This document shows, one piece after another, positions 7,047 through 16,251 of a DNA stretch of 64,000 nucleotides. The first letter of the stretch is position 1. Each line of letters opens with the position of its first letter. This stretch comes from Chlamydia trachomatis (lineage in GTDB: Bacteria; Chlamydiota; Chlamydiia; Chlamydiales; 2-12-FULL-49-11). The DNA lies in assembly GCA_945872565.1 (NCBI GenBank), contig CAMBZN010000003.1, positions 1-64,000 on the forward strand. The letters run 5' to 3'. The translations under genes were made by a program, and so were the position numbers. Below the pieces are notes generated by a model. It was given only the letters and a program-made list of their open reading frames with translations. It searched no databases and was not told the origin of the DNA.

Positions 7047-9131
7047 GTGTTTGAATTTGCAATATTACGTCGATACCTACAGCCTAAAAGAAAGAGAATG
7101 TCTCTTGCTTTGATCGCGCTAATGTCCGTATTTGTAATTTCACTTGTTGTTTGGCTGTTAATTCTGTTTCTTTCTATCACTGAAGGAATAGAAAAAAATT
7201 GGCTAGGGAGGCTCACCTCCCTTAACGCTCCTATTAGAATTACTCCCACAGAGGAGTACTACAGGTCGTACTATCATTTGATCGATGAGCACTCCTATGC
7301 ATCAGGGTATGAAAAGAAGACCTTTCACGAGAAACTCTATTCTAAAATTACAGATCCTTATGATGAGACAATTGACAGCGAACTCCCCCTTTACATACCA
7401 AAACCTGTATTAAGTGAACGTGGGGGCGTTTTAGATCTTACTAAAGAAGTAAATAAATCCCTTGCCTCTATTCCAAAAGAGCTTGTGGAGACAAAATCTC
7501 ACGACTATCAAATGGCTGGTGCTCTACTTAGATTAACCCTTGCTCGAAAGGCTGTTGATCAGCCCTATTCCAACACCCCGGCTCTTAGCTTTTTAACACA
7601 GGCAACCTATGTTAACTCCATCCCACTAACCAAAGGCCCCCTCCACTCTCTAATTACTAAACCCACCACCGAAGATGTAAATCACCTTATTTATTTGGCA
7701 AATGTAGGAAAAATTGCCACAACAACTGACATCCCCGAGCAGGAGAGCGCTGAAAATGACTCTCTCTCTCAAAGACTTCTTCCAATATTTCATAACGTGC
7801 ACATTAAATCATTTAAAACTCTTGATCGCTTTTCTATACCGCAAGAAATGATTGAAGAACCTCTTGTCGCCTATGCAAAAAAGACTCGTGGGGAAATTTT
7901 TTATTACATGATTCCTCGAAAGATTGATGCAAAAGCCCCTGAAGGGGATTTTGTAAAAGGGGTAATTAAAAAGGAGGACCAGCTCCTTGTATTTCTAGAA
8001 AATGGAGAGCAAACCCCAAAACCTGTCGACTTTACAGCGCCACTTCTTCTCACAGAAAGTCTTGAATTTTCTGCCTCTATCGATCATATTTCCTTACTTG
8101 AGGCTGTCACATTAACAGATATTTTGGTTTCAGCAAAACTCTCTTTGCAAGGCACTGATTATAACGCAATCATCCCATGGAATCAAATCACAATAAGCGA
8201 AATTGACATTGAAAATCATTTTTCAACCTCTCCAACAACGCCGCCCCCTTGGGCCTACTTTGTCGGTGATCAACTTGTTTTAAATGAAAATGGCGTATTA
8301 TTACCTATCCACTTCAAAGAACAGGGGTGTTTTATAGGCGATGACGGATATTTTTCTTTTGGAAAGACCTCTCCGATGATGGTATCTGAACAAAGAAAGA
8401 GAATACTCACCCAAGGATTTTATGATCCGGGGGTAATTAGCACAGGAGTTAGGTACATTCTTACCTCAAGAGATGTAGTAAGTAGCATCACTTCTAAAGA
8501 TGAAAGTTTAGTTATTGACCCCCTACAATCCAATGGCTTTCAAGTCTGGTTCGACAATTCCCTAAAAGCAGCTGAGGTGACAAAATATTTAAGAGAGGAT
8601 TTTGCAGCTCGAGGAATCGCCCCTTATTTTGCCATCACCCCATTTTATGAGTATGATTTTGCAAAAGATTTAATCGGCCAGTTTCAGAGTGATCGCGATT
8701 TATTTATGTTAATTGGTGTGATTATCCTACTTGTTGCAATTTGTAATATCATTACCCTATTGTTACTTCTGGTTCATGACAAGAAAACAGAGATCGGGAT
8801 TTTCCTCTCTTTGGGTGCTTCAAAGTTTCAGATTTCAGCAATTTTTGGTCTTGCTGGGGTCTTTTTAGGGGGAATTAGTACTTTGATAGGAAGTCTTCTT
8901 GCTTATGTTACTTTAAAAAATATTGATTCATTAGTTTGGGTGTTAAATACCATTGAAGGAAAAGACGCATTTAACGCAGCTTTTTATGGCTCAAAACTCC
9001 CCAATGAGTTTAGCATGCTTGCATTTACATTTATTGCAATAGCAGCGCCATTGCTATCATTAGGGGCGGGATTGATTCCGGCTATTAAAGCCTGTAGGCT
9101 TCGTCCTTCTCAAATTCTGAGGTCTGAATGA
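7047..9131 (+). CDS. LolC/LolE-like ABC transporter permease
   Basis: An inner-membrane subunit of the lipoprotein-releasing ABC system. The 694-aa protein has one N-terminal membrane segment (about residues 20–45), a very large periplasmic domain (about 45–535), and three C-terminal membrane segments in the MacB/FtsX-type permease fold (LIGVIILLVAICNIITLLLLLV; LAGVFLGGISTLIGSLLAYV; FTFIAIAAPLLSLGAGLIPA). It ends with the typical PAIKACRLRPSQILRSE. Start is GTG 7047. LolC/E are normally about 400 aa, so the periplasmic domain is enlarged. It overlaps lolD by 4 bp (ATGA), indicating coupled translation. Confidence 0.82.
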   Translation: MFEFAILRRYLQPKRKRMSLALIALMSVFVISLVVWLLILFLSITEGIEKNWLGRLTSLNAPIRITPTEEYYRSYYHLIDEHSYASGYEKKTFHEKLYSKITDPYDETIDSELPLYIPKPVLSERGGVLDLTKEVNKSLASIPKELVETKSHDYQMAGALLRLTLARKAVDQPYSNTPALSFLTQATYVNSIPLTKGPLHSLITKPTTEDVNHLIYLANVGKIATTTDIPEQESAENDSLSQRLLPIFHNVHIKSFKTLDRFSIPQEMIEEPLVAYAKKTRGEIFYYMIPRKIDAKAPEGDFVKGVIKKEDQLLVFLENGEQTPKPVDFTAPLLLTESLEFSASIDHISLLEAVTLTDILVSAKLSLQGTDYNAIIPWNQITISEIDIENHFSTSPTTPPPWAYFVGDQLVLNENGVLLPIHFKEQGCFIGDDGYFSFGKTSPMMVSEQRKRILTQGFYDPGVISTGVRYILTSRDVVSSITSKDESLVIDPLQSNGFQVWFDNSLKAAEVTKYLREDFAARGIAPYFAITPFYEYDFAKDLIGQFQSDRDLFMLIGVIILLVAICNIITLLLLLVHDKKTEIGIFLSLGASKFQISAIFGLAGVFLGGISTLIGSLLAYVTLKNIDSLVWVLNTIEGKDAFNAAFYGSKLPNEFSMLAFTFIAIAAPLLSLGAGLIPAIKACRLRPSQILRSE

Positions 9132-9814
9132 AAGAGGAACAAGAAATCATTTTTAAAGCAGAAAACGTTTGTAAAACATTTTCCTACCCTGAAAAAGTAG
9201 ACTTACTTAAAAATATATCCCTCTATGTAAGAGCTGGTGAATCCGTATCCGTAACAGGAGCTTCCGGATCTGGCAAAAGCACTATTTTATCTATTCTAGG
9301 TAGCTTAGATCGAGCAGATAGCGGCAGCTTATTTCTTTTTGGCAAACCACTACCAAAGAAAAACTTCTCCAAAATACGCAATGAGCATATTGGCTTTATT
9401 TATCAAAATCACAATCTACTAGATGAATATACAGTGATGGAGAATCTTCTTATCAAAGCCCAGATTGGACGTAAAAGTATTTCAAAGAAAAGCGACTCCT
9501 ATTCTTTAGGCTTATCCCTTCTTGAGGGGATGAATTTGTTGCACAGAAAAGACTTCACCACGAAGCTTTTATCGGGGGGGGAAAAGGCTCGTGTTTCTAT
9601 TGCACGTGCGTTTATGAATGACCCAGAGATCATCCTAGCCGATGAACCCACCGGGAATCTTGATTTTGAAGCAGCATCACTTGTCCAGGCACTTCTATTA
9701 GAAACTTGCAAAGACTTGAATAAATCCCTCATTGTTGTAACCCATGACAGATGTTTTGCCGCACGCTGTGATAGAAGTTACGTTTTAGATGGCGGACATC
9801 TTACAGAAGTGTAG
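9128..9814 (+). CDS. lolD: Lipoprotein-releasing ABC transporter ATP-binding protein
   Basis: A 228-aa ABC ATPase that powers release of lipoproteins from the inner membrane together with the upstream permease. Visible motifs: Walker A GASGSGKST (residues 44–52), Q-loop IYQNHNLLDE, signature LSGGEKARVSIARA, Walker B IILADEPTGNLD and switch His in VVTHD. It begins inside the last codons of the permease gene (4-bp overlap). No other permease gene is nearby, so a homodimeric or single-permease complex is likely. Confidence 0.9.
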   Translation: MKEEQEIIFKAENVCKTFSYPEKVDLLKNISLYVRAGESVSVTGASGSGKSTILSILGSLDRADSGSLFLFGKPLPKKNFSKIRNEHIGFIYQNHNLLDEYTVMENLLIKAQIGRKSISKKSDSYSLGLSLLEGMNLLHRKDFTTKLLSGGEKARVSIARAFMNDPEIILADEPTGNLDFEAASLVQALLLETCKDLNKSLIVVTHDRCFAARCDRSYVLDGGHLTEV

Positions 9815-9889
9815 CACCTTAAACTAAGGTCCGAAATAATCTGAAAAAAAATCTTTACAAAATAAGTTCTTTTACTGCATTAGAAGATT

Positions 9890-10498
9890 ATGAAGTGGAC
9901 TTTTTTATTTATTACCTACTCTACCCTTGCGTTTTGTGATCCTATTGTATTTAATACCATATTAAATACATCTAATTGCACGCATAAGATTTATCATCCC
10001 ACCGATAAAAATATCCCTCACCCTTATTTTTCAGACTCTAAAATAGATAAATCATCTATACTATCGCCTGTAAAGGCTGTGGGTTCTGCCTCTTTTTTAT
10101 ATCACAAAGAGACCAATGAACTCCAATATGCAATAGCCTATACAAACCTTAGCTCTCCTGCTGTTATGATTCATCTGCAAATTGGCTACGCTCATCAAGA
10201 CGGTCCGATACTTGCTACCATCCAAGGGAAGCCTTACTCTAAAAATGCTCATTTTTCTCACACTGAGCGTGGCAAGCCCGATAGTGTAAAAATGACCTCT
10301 AAGGAGCGATCTGGGTTTTTAACGGGGGTTGTTAAACTCACTAGCTTATCAGACGCCTCAAGTGATAAAGCGCCTACAAAGGAAGAAAAGATGTTGGTTC
10401 AGGGAGGTTGCTATATTACTATTCACACCTACCTTAATGAGCTTGGCGAAATCAGAGGTCAATTAATTCCTCTTTCGACAAAACATATTCGTAAATAG
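9890..10498 (+). CDS. Secreted CHRD-domain protein
   Basis: A 202-aa protein with an N-terminal signal peptide (MKWTFLFITYSTLAFC) and a CHRD-like domain from about residue 60 to the end. Recognisable elements are VGSASFLYHKETNELQYAIA, the segment MIHLQIGYAHQDGPILATI, FLTGVVKL, and the closing GGCYITIHTYLNELGEIRGQL, which matches the CHRD family's 'Y-x-N-x-H-T-x-x-x-x-x-G-E-I-R-G-Q' ending. The domain is known from animal chordin and many bacterial exported proteins; its bacterial function is unknown. It follows lolD after 75 bp on the same strand. Confidence 0.7.
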   Translation: MKWTFLFITYSTLAFCDPIVFNTILNTSNCTHKIYHPTDKNIPHPYFSDSKIDKSSILSPVKAVGSASFLYHKETNELQYAIAYTNLSSPAVMIHLQIGYAHQDGPILATIQGKPYSKNAHFSHTERGKPDSVKMTSKERSGFLTGVVKLTSLSDASSDKAPTKEEKMLVQGGCYITIHTYLNELGEIRGQLIPLSTKHIRK

Positions 10499-10537
10499 AT
10501 CTAGAGTAGAAAATTACTGTTGGGGTACTATCTGACT

Positions 10538-11104
10538 ATGACAAAAGTAACCCTTATTCCGTTTTTTTCTCTGGCTATTTTCTATCATTTGTTACTTCCA
10601 TCCGTTAGTAGTGTTTTTCCAGTTCTTTATTTTGCTCCTTTTTTCACTGTATGCTTTGCTAGAAAGTCTCTTTTCTTTTGTGTTTGGACCTCTTTTTTTA
10701 TTGGCGTTTTTTTTGATATGTGCACCACATCTACCCCTTTTGGATTTTACCCACTTGTCTGCATTGCTGTAACTCTTGCCCTATATCGATTTAGAGTTTA
10801 CTTTTCAGAGAAAAAGCACACAGTGTTTGCCCTTTACACAGGATTATATTCTCTCCTTTACTCCCTTGTATTTACCCTGTTTCACACATTTGTAGAGCCA
10901 AAGTTTTCAATCAACCTTTTCCCCTTTCTTTTAGACATAATCTTTCTTCCATTACTTGATACCTTTTACCACTTATCCTTATTTACAGCTCCTATTGCTT
11001 TATATCAATTTCTAAACGCGCACAAGCAGCGGGCTTTTTTATTTAGTTTAAAAAGGCGTCTGTTAAATAAATTATTTCACCTTACACAAATAGGTTTTAA
11101 ATGA
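10538..11104 (+). CDS. Polytopic membrane protein, MreD-like
   Basis: A 188-aa, strongly hydrophobic protein with about five membrane segments. The stretch FFIGVFFDMCTTSTPFGFYP fits the MreD pattern G-x-x-x-D-(x)n-P-x-G near the middle of the protein, and length and topology agree with MreD, the inner-membrane partner of MreB/MreC. I chose ATG 10538 over the upstream in-frame TTG 10520. The stop overlaps the next gene's ATG by 4 bp. The assignment rests on topology and one motif; it could be another small membrane protein. Confidence 0.45.
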   Translation: MTKVTLIPFFSLAIFYHLLLPSVSSVFPVLYFAPFFTVCFARKSLFFCVWTSFFIGVFFDMCTTSTPFGFYPLVCIAVTLALYRFRVYFSEKKHTVFALYTGLYSLLYSLVFTLFHTFVEPKFSINLFPFLLDIIFLPLLDTFYHLSLFTAPIALYQFLNAHKQRAFLFSLKRRLLNKLFHLTQIGFK

Positions 11105-11871
11105 TGCTAAGTCAGCTTGAGTTTGAAAGTATTGTAACAACAGTTTCCTCTCTTGTAATTGATGTTGGGGTATCTATTAGTAAAGCGTTTAATAGCTCGA
11201 TTATTTTCACCGAAAAAACCTCCCCTCATGATGTAGTTACCCGTTTTGATAAAGAAAGCGAGGAGTATATTTTCACAAAACTCTCAAAGCTTTATCCTCA
11301 ATTTGGATTTTTAGGTGAGGAAAATGGTTATAGAAACTACTTCCCACTTGAGCCCTATTGGATTGTGGATCCAATTGATGGTACTTTGAATTTTTCACGA
11401 AACATCCCTGCATTTGCAATAAGCATTGCCTTGGTTCATTACAACAAAACCTACGTGGGTGTTTGTTACAATCCCATTACTAAGGAACTTTTTACCGCGA
11501 TCAAAGATTGTGGGTCGTTTTTAAATGGTGTAAAAATAGCAGTAAGTAGTGTTGCAAAATTAGATCACAGCGTCTTATCCCTCCCTCCAGGAATCCTATT
11601 TGAGAAAAACCTTTCGGCAGTAATACGTAGATCGGGCTCCTCTGTTCTTGACATCTGCTATGTTGCTAAGGGGGCAATTGATGGATATTATGACCCCTTG
11701 CTCAACCCTTGGGATTTTGCCGCCTCATCGCTGATTGTTGAGGAGGCAGGTGGAGAAATATTTAGTTTGAAGCGCAAGACTCTTGACACCAATAAAAAAT
11801 CTGACATACTGGTTGCTAACAAAACAATGATAGATGAGTTTGCAAAATGGATATCGATGGAACAGAAATAG
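11101..11871 (+). CDS. Inositol-monophosphatase-family phosphatase
   Basis: A 256-aa Mg2+-dependent phosphatase of the IMPase/SuhB/CysQ superfamily. Motifs: LGEENG (first metal-binding Glu), WIVDPIDGTLNFSRNIP (motif A with DPIDGT) and NPWDFAASSLIVEEAGG (motif B, WDFA-A). Substrate could be inositol phosphate, PAP or a sugar phosphate; the sequence does not decide. Start ATG 11101 overlaps the stop of the membrane-protein gene. Its own 3' end overlaps folD by 25 bp, so the run from here through apbE reads as one operon. Confidence 0.85.
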   Translation: MMLSQLEFESIVTTVSSLVIDVGVSISKAFNSSIIFTEKTSPHDVVTRFDKESEEYIFTKLSKLYPQFGFLGEENGYRNYFPLEPYWIVDPIDGTLNFSRNIPAFAISIALVHYNKTYVGVCYNPITKELFTAIKDCGSFLNGVKIAVSSVAKLDHSVLSLPPGILFEKNLSAVIRRSGSSVLDICYVAKGAIDGYYDPLLNPWDFAASSLIVEEAGGEIFSLKRKTLDTNKKSDILVANKTMIDEFAKWISMEQK

Positions 11872-12701
11872 CAAGAACAATCCGAGCATCCCTTGCTCAA
11901 GAGATCGTCCGAAAAAAATACACCCCCATTCTTGCCTTTTTTTTAATGGAAGATCATGCCCCCTCAAGGGTCTATGTGGGAATGAAAGAGAGAGCTTGCA
12001 AGGAATGTGGTATCACCTCTATTAAACATTCCCTTCCAAAGGATGTTACAGAAAAAAACCTTGTAAATCTCATTATGCAGGCAAATAATGACCCCTTGAT
12101 AGATGCAATTATTGTACAAATGCCCCTTCCTGCCCATATTAATGCAAATACAATCATTGGGGCTATTGCGCCAGAAAAAGATGTTGATGGGTTTCATCCT
12201 CTAAACATTGGAAAAATGATCGTTGGGGAAAAAACCGCCTTACTTCCTTGCACTCCTTTGGGGATATGTAAACTTCTTGAGATGGAACAGATCAAAACAA
12301 GTGGAAAAAATATTGCCATTTTAGGGAGAAGTTTGATTGTGGGCAGGCCTTTATCCAACATGCTTTCACAAAAAGGTTTTGATGGTACTGTAACTTTACT
12401 GCACAGTAAAAGTACTAACATCCACTTGCACCTTCAAAAGGCCGACATTCTTATCGCAGCGATTGGTATCCCTCACTTTGTAAAAAAGGAGATGGTAAAA
12501 CAAGGTTCGGTGGTCATTGATGTGGGTATTAATCACCTTAACGGAAAACTTGTTGGTGATGTTGATTATGAGAATGTAAAAGATGTGTGCTGGAAAATTA
12601 CCCCCGTTCCAGGTGGGGTTGGGCCGATGACAATTGCCATGCTTCTTCACAATACTGTTAAATGTCATCAAATGAGGCTGCAGGCAAATCTAACTTTATG
12701 A
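11847..12701 (+). CDS. folD: Methylenetetrahydrofolate dehydrogenase/cyclohydrolase
   Basis: A bifunctional enzyme interconverting methylene-THF and 10-formyl-THF. At 284 aa it has the substrate-binding SRVYVGMKERACKECGI (catalytic Tyr and Lys of Y-x-x-x-K), IIVQMPLPAHI, EKDVDGFHPLN, and the Rossmann segment AILGRSLIVGRPLSNML. The C-terminal PVPGGVGPMTIAMLLHNT is the family signature. Start ATG 11847 lies inside the preceding gene. The end overlaps apbE by 4 bp (ATGA). folD next to apbE is also found in Chlamydiaceae. Confidence 0.93.
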   Translation: MDIDGTEIARTIRASLAQEIVRKKYTPILAFFLMEDHAPSRVYVGMKERACKECGITSIKHSLPKDVTEKNLVNLIMQANNDPLIDAIIVQMPLPAHINANTIIGAIAPEKDVDGFHPLNIGKMIVGEKTALLPCTPLGICKLLEMEQIKTSGKNIAILGRSLIVGRPLSNMLSQKGFDGTVTLLHSKSTNIHLHLQKADILIAAIGIPHFVKKEMVKQGSVVIDVGINHLNGKLVGDVDYENVKDVCWKITPVPGGVGPMTIAMLLHNTVKCHQMRLQANLTL

Positions 12702-13546
12702 AATTTCTTCTTATCATCCTCCCCTTTTTCCTTATTTCCTGCACTGAGCAAGAGACAAAAATAGAAGGGGTGGAAATGGGCATGAAGTACAAAGTTCTTA
12801 TTCGTGAGCAAGTTCCTGCTGAAAAAATTCCAGCAATTAAGAAAATTATTAAACATGCTTTTTCAGAAATCGACACTAAACTCAACGGTTGGAACCCCAA
12901 TTCAGAAATTTCTGCCTGGAACAGATCCACCTCTACAGAAAAAATTCCCACCTCTGCTGTTTTACTTGAGGTAGTAAATCTTGCAGATCAGGTTTATAAA
13001 CTCTCCAACGGGCGATTTGACCCTTCCTTTGGTAGGGTGATTGCCCGGTGGAAGCAATGCTTAAAACTTGGGTTATCACTTAATTCTGATGAAATTACAC
13101 CATTAATGGCCTGTTCTGGTTGGGATAAAATTATTATTCACAGTGATGGCCTTCAAAAAACGCACCCCCATGTCGCTCTTGATTTTGATGGTATCTCTAA
13201 AGGATTTTTATGCGACCTGATAAAACGGGAGCTGCAAACCTTTGGACTAAAAAAATTTTTAGTTGAGTGGGCAGGTGAAATACAAACACTTGGAGGTCCG
13301 TTTAGGGTTTTGTCAGGAGGAGAGGTCATTCTCCTTACTGATCTTGGAATTGCAACTTCCGGATCCACATATCATTTCTATCCCATCAAAAAAGGGGATA
13401 AAGAAATTTGTTACAGCCATTTTATCGATCCAAGAACTTTTGAGCCTGCTCCTGTTTTATCTTTATCATGTTCAAAATCCATCATCGACAAAAGCTGCGC
13501 CATTGCTGATGGGCTTGCCACCTCATCATATATTCCCATGAACTGA
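12698..13546 (+). CDS. apbE: FAD:protein FMN transferase, lipoprotein, C-terminus short
   Basis: ApbE covalently attaches FMN to Thr residues of periplasm-facing flavoproteins such as Nqr/Rnf subunits. The signal peptide MKFLLIILPFFLISC ends in a lipobox (L-I-S-C). Family features are GMKYKVLI, WNPNSEISAWNR, LSNGRFDPSFG, ALDFDGISKGFLCD, ATSGSTYHF and HFIDPRT. I start at ATG 12698, which overlaps the folD stop by 4 bp; an upstream ATG at 12662 would spoil the lipoprotein signal. The protein stops right after ADGLATSSYIPMN, about 30–40 residues earlier than usual for ApbE, so it may be C-terminally truncated. Confidence 0.85.
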   Translation: MKFLLIILPFFLISCTEQETKIEGVEMGMKYKVLIREQVPAEKIPAIKKIIKHAFSEIDTKLNGWNPNSEISAWNRSTSTEKIPTSAVLLEVVNLADQVYKLSNGRFDPSFGRVIARWKQCLKLGLSLNSDEITPLMACSGWDKIIIHSDGLQKTHPHVALDFDGISKGFLCDLIKRELQTFGLKKFLVEWAGEIQTLGGPFRVLSGGEVILLTDLGIATSGSTYHFYPIKKGDKEICYSHFIDPRTFEPAPVLSLSCSKSIIDKSCAIADGLATSSYIPMN

Positions 13547-13700
13547 TCTTGTGATCACCTACTGGATGGATAAAAGTGGCTCTATCAAAACCCGACCGAT
13601 AGTCTGTTGTTATGATTCCTAGCCTTTGGGCGACATCTTATTAAACAGTCAATCTCTATACTCCTGTTCTAATAAATAGCATTTAGTGTATAGTGCGTTT

Positions 13701-15578
13701 ATGAAGCTAGATAAAGAGATATACCTACAAGGCAAGTTTTTTTTACACATTAAGGGTTTTGGTTTTGTTCAACCTGAAGACTCAGACCACCCAGAGGTGT
13801 TTATCCCCCCCCGAATGAATAAAAATGCTATTTCAGGTGACACTGTAATAGTAAAAGTGATGACCAAGTCTTCACGAGGGCATGAGGGTGTTATTGAAGA
13901 GGTGGTCAAAAGGTCAAGGGATGAATTTGTAGCAACAGTGATTGATGATGAGGGAAAAAATTACTTTCTGTTCTCCCCTCTTATTGGTGAAAATAAAGAG
14001 ATCACCCTGGAAAAGCAAGGCTACAAATTTGCTATTGGTGATCGCTTAATTGTAAAAATTGTCGACTACGATGGCGACCTTCTTTCTGCTAATTTTATTC
14101 GGCTCTTGGGCAACATTTCAGATCCATCAATTGATGTCGAAGCGGCAATTTTAGAACATCAAATTAGAAATGTCTTTCCTCAGGAGGTTTTAGATGAGGC
14201 AAAAAAATTCTCTATTACTGAAAAGGATTACAAAGGAAGGGTAGATCTAAGGGGTGTGGAAACAGTAACCATCGATCCAACTACAGCAAAAGATTTTGAT
14301 GATGCAATTACCCTTTCCAAAGATGAGAAAGGAAATTATTTATTAGGGGTTCATATTGCTGATGTTTCCCATTTTGTGAAAAAAGGCTCAAGTATTGATA
14401 GGGAAGCTTTTTTACGTGCAAACTCCACCTATTTTCCTACAAAGGTAGTTCCCATGCTCCCAGAGGAGCTGTCTAACAACTTGTGCAGTCTTGTTGAGGG
14501 GCAGGATCGTCTTACTGTTTCTGTTTTATTAGAAATTGATCCAACTGGAGAGGTGTTAGATAAGGAGGTAACAAAAACTGTTATCAACAGCAACAAGCGT
14601 TTCACCTATGATCAGGCCTATGAAATTCTTAACAGCGATCGCCCAAGTCCCCATAGGAAGCTATTAGAGGATATGCAGCAGCTATGTCATATTTTTAAAG
14701 AAAAGCGCAAACAGCGCGGGTCTGTAGAGTTATCTCTTCCAGATATTCAAGTGATTTGTGATGATAATGAATCACCTATGCATATTCAAACCCACTTATA
14801 CGACATCACTCACCAAATGATTGAAGAGTTTATGCTCAAAGCAAACGAAGTGGTTGCCGAGACATTAGAGGCTCGTAACGAGGGCGGAATCTACAGGGTA
14901 CACGACATACCTGATTCTACCAATTTCGATAACTTTTTTACCTATGTCCGTCTTTTAGGGTATACTTTACCCCCATCACCAACCTCTCATGATATTGCAG
15001 CCTTGTTTCAGCATGCAAAAGACTCCCCTCATATCGAACAAATTGCAGTCAAATACATCCGCAGTCAAAAACTTGCAATGTATTCGCCAGACAATATTGG
15101 CCACTACGGTCTTGGTTTAGAAAACTATTCACATTTTACAAGTCCTATTCGTAGATATTCTGATCTTGTGGTGCATAGAATTTTGTTTGAAGGCAAACTG
15201 GAAGCTAAAGAATTAAAAGCTGCAGCGGATAAATGCTCTGAAAATGAAAGAAAAAGCTTTGTTGCCGAGACATCTGTTGTAAAACTCAAAAAATTTCGTC
15301 TGCTAGACTCTTATTTTGAAAAGGACGTTGAGCGCATTTACAAAGCAGTTGTTACGGGGGTATCTCCAAAAGGATTGACCTTTGATCTTTCAGGTGTTGG
15401 TATCGAAGGTTCTGTTTCCATGCGTGAACTAAATGATGACTATTACATCTTCGATGAAAAACGACTACAACTTAAAGGGCGCAACAGCGGCTTTTCCTAT
15501 AAAATTGGAGATGCAATGCAAGTTCAGCTAAACGCCATCGACCTTGTCTTTTTAGAAGCTGAGTGGATCATCTGTTAA
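13701..15578 (+). CDS. rnr: Ribonuclease R (RNase II/R family)
   Basis: A processive 3'→5' exoribonuclease. The N-terminus has the cold-shock/OB domain (FLHIKGFGFVQPED…EVFIPPRMN). The RNB catalytic domain includes IDPTTAKDFDDAITL (metal-binding Asp cluster), LGVHIADVSHFV and FPTKVVPMLPEELSNNLCSL, then YSHFTSPIRRYSDLVVHR. A C-terminal S1-like domain follows (YKAVVTGVSPKGLTFDL). About 625 aa is somewhat shorter than E. coli RNase R because the N-terminal helix-turn-helix region and the basic tail are missing. The start could be ATG 13701 or GTG 13686; no ribosome-binding sequence decides. Confidence 0.92.
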   Translation: MKLDKEIYLQGKFFLHIKGFGFVQPEDSDHPEVFIPPRMNKNAISGDTVIVKVMTKSSRGHEGVIEEVVKRSRDEFVATVIDDEGKNYFLFSPLIGENKEITLEKQGYKFAIGDRLIVKIVDYDGDLLSANFIRLLGNISDPSIDVEAAILEHQIRNVFPQEVLDEAKKFSITEKDYKGRVDLRGVETVTIDPTTAKDFDDAITLSKDEKGNYLLGVHIADVSHFVKKGSSIDREAFLRANSTYFPTKVVPMLPEELSNNLCSLVEGQDRLTVSVLLEIDPTGEVLDKEVTKTVINSNKRFTYDQAYEILNSDRPSPHRKLLEDMQQLCHIFKEKRKQRGSVELSLPDIQVICDDNESPMHIQTHLYDITHQMIEEFMLKANEVVAETLEARNEGGIYRVHDIPDSTNFDNFFTYVRLLGYTLPPSPTSHDIAALFQHAKDSPHIEQIAVKYIRSQKLAMYSPDNIGHYGLGLENYSHFTSPIRRYSDLVVHRILFEGKLEAKELKAAADKCSENERKSFVAETSVVKLKKFRLLDSYFEKDVERIYKAVVTGVSPKGLTFDLSGVGIEGSVSMRELNDDYYIFDEKRLQLKGRNSGFSYKIGDAMQVQLNAIDLVFLEAEWIIC

Positions 15579-15582
15579 ATAT

Positions 15583-15606
15583 TAGACATCTTTCGAAAGA
15601 GGTCTA
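15583..15606. terminator. Hairpin between convergent rnr and dcd
   Basis: TAGAC and GTCTA flank the palindromic core TCTTTCGAAAGA with one A·G mismatch, giving a near-perfect stem that fills the gap between two convergent genes. No strong T-tract is present on either side. Its position suggests a bidirectional 3'-end structure. Confidence 0.5.
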
Positions 15607-16173
15607 TTACATTCTAGGAACGGTAATTCCAGTCTGATTCATGTACTTGCCCTTTCGGTCAGCATAACTTACATCACAAACTTCATCAGCCTTTAAAAAC
15701 AGAACTTGCGCAAGCCCCTCTCCTGCATAGATTTTTGCTGGAAGGGGTGTTGTGTTGGAAATTTCAAGTGTTACTTGCCCTTCCCACTCTGGTTCAAATG
15801 GTGTGACGTTAACGATAATACCACAGCGTGCGTAGGTGGATTTTCCTATGCAAATAGTAAGCACATCACGAGGGATTTTAAAATACTCTACACTTACTGC
15901 CAGGGCAAAAGAATTTGGAGGTACAATACATACATCACTTGTAATTTCGACAAATTCGTCGTCAGAAAAACCCTTTGGGTCGATAATTGCATTGTGGATA
16001 TTTGTAAAAACTTTAAATTTATTTGAGACCCGCAAGTCGTAACCGTAACTAGAGAGACCATAGCTTATCACTTTTTCGCCATCATGATCCCTTACAAGAT
16101 GATCGACAAACGGCGAGATCATCATATCTTCAAGTGATTTTTTCTTTATCCATTTATCTGGCTGTATTGACAT
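15607..16173 (-). CDS. dcd: dCTP deaminase
   Basis: It deaminates dCTP to dUTP for dTMP synthesis. The 188-aa protein shows [41 protein letters not shown] (Ser/Arg of the active site) and [18 protein letters not shown] (catalytic Glu). The start is decided by a strong GGAGG 8 nt upstream of ATG 16173. A further 20 in-frame residues upstream lack one. It is divergent from ruvB; the pair is adjacent in Chlamydiaceae too. Confidence 0.93.
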   Translation of the reverse strand: MSIQPDKWIKKKSLEDMMISPFVDHLVRDHDGEKVISYGLSSYGYDLRVSNKFKVFTNIHNAIIDPKGFSDDEFVEITSDVCIVPPNSFALAVSVEYFKIPRDVLTICIGKSTYARCGIIVNVTPFEPEWEGQVTLEISNTTPLPAKIYAGEGLAQVLFLKADEVCDVSYADRKGKYMNQTGITVPRM

Positions 16174-16251
16174 ACAAAACCCTCCGATTTTTAAGTCTGA
16201 TAATAGCATAAGAAGCTTGATTATATCTAGCAATTAAACCACAATGTGTAT

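Noticed and set aside
9816-9830. ACCTTA…TAAGGT palindrome after lolD
   Set aside because: A six-base stem with a 3-nt loop and no T-run is too weak to call a terminator.
13547-13700. Gap after apbE searched for the missing C-terminus and a small gene
   Set aside because: A 24-codon frame from the GTG near 13550 exists but matches nothing and has no ribosome-binding site.
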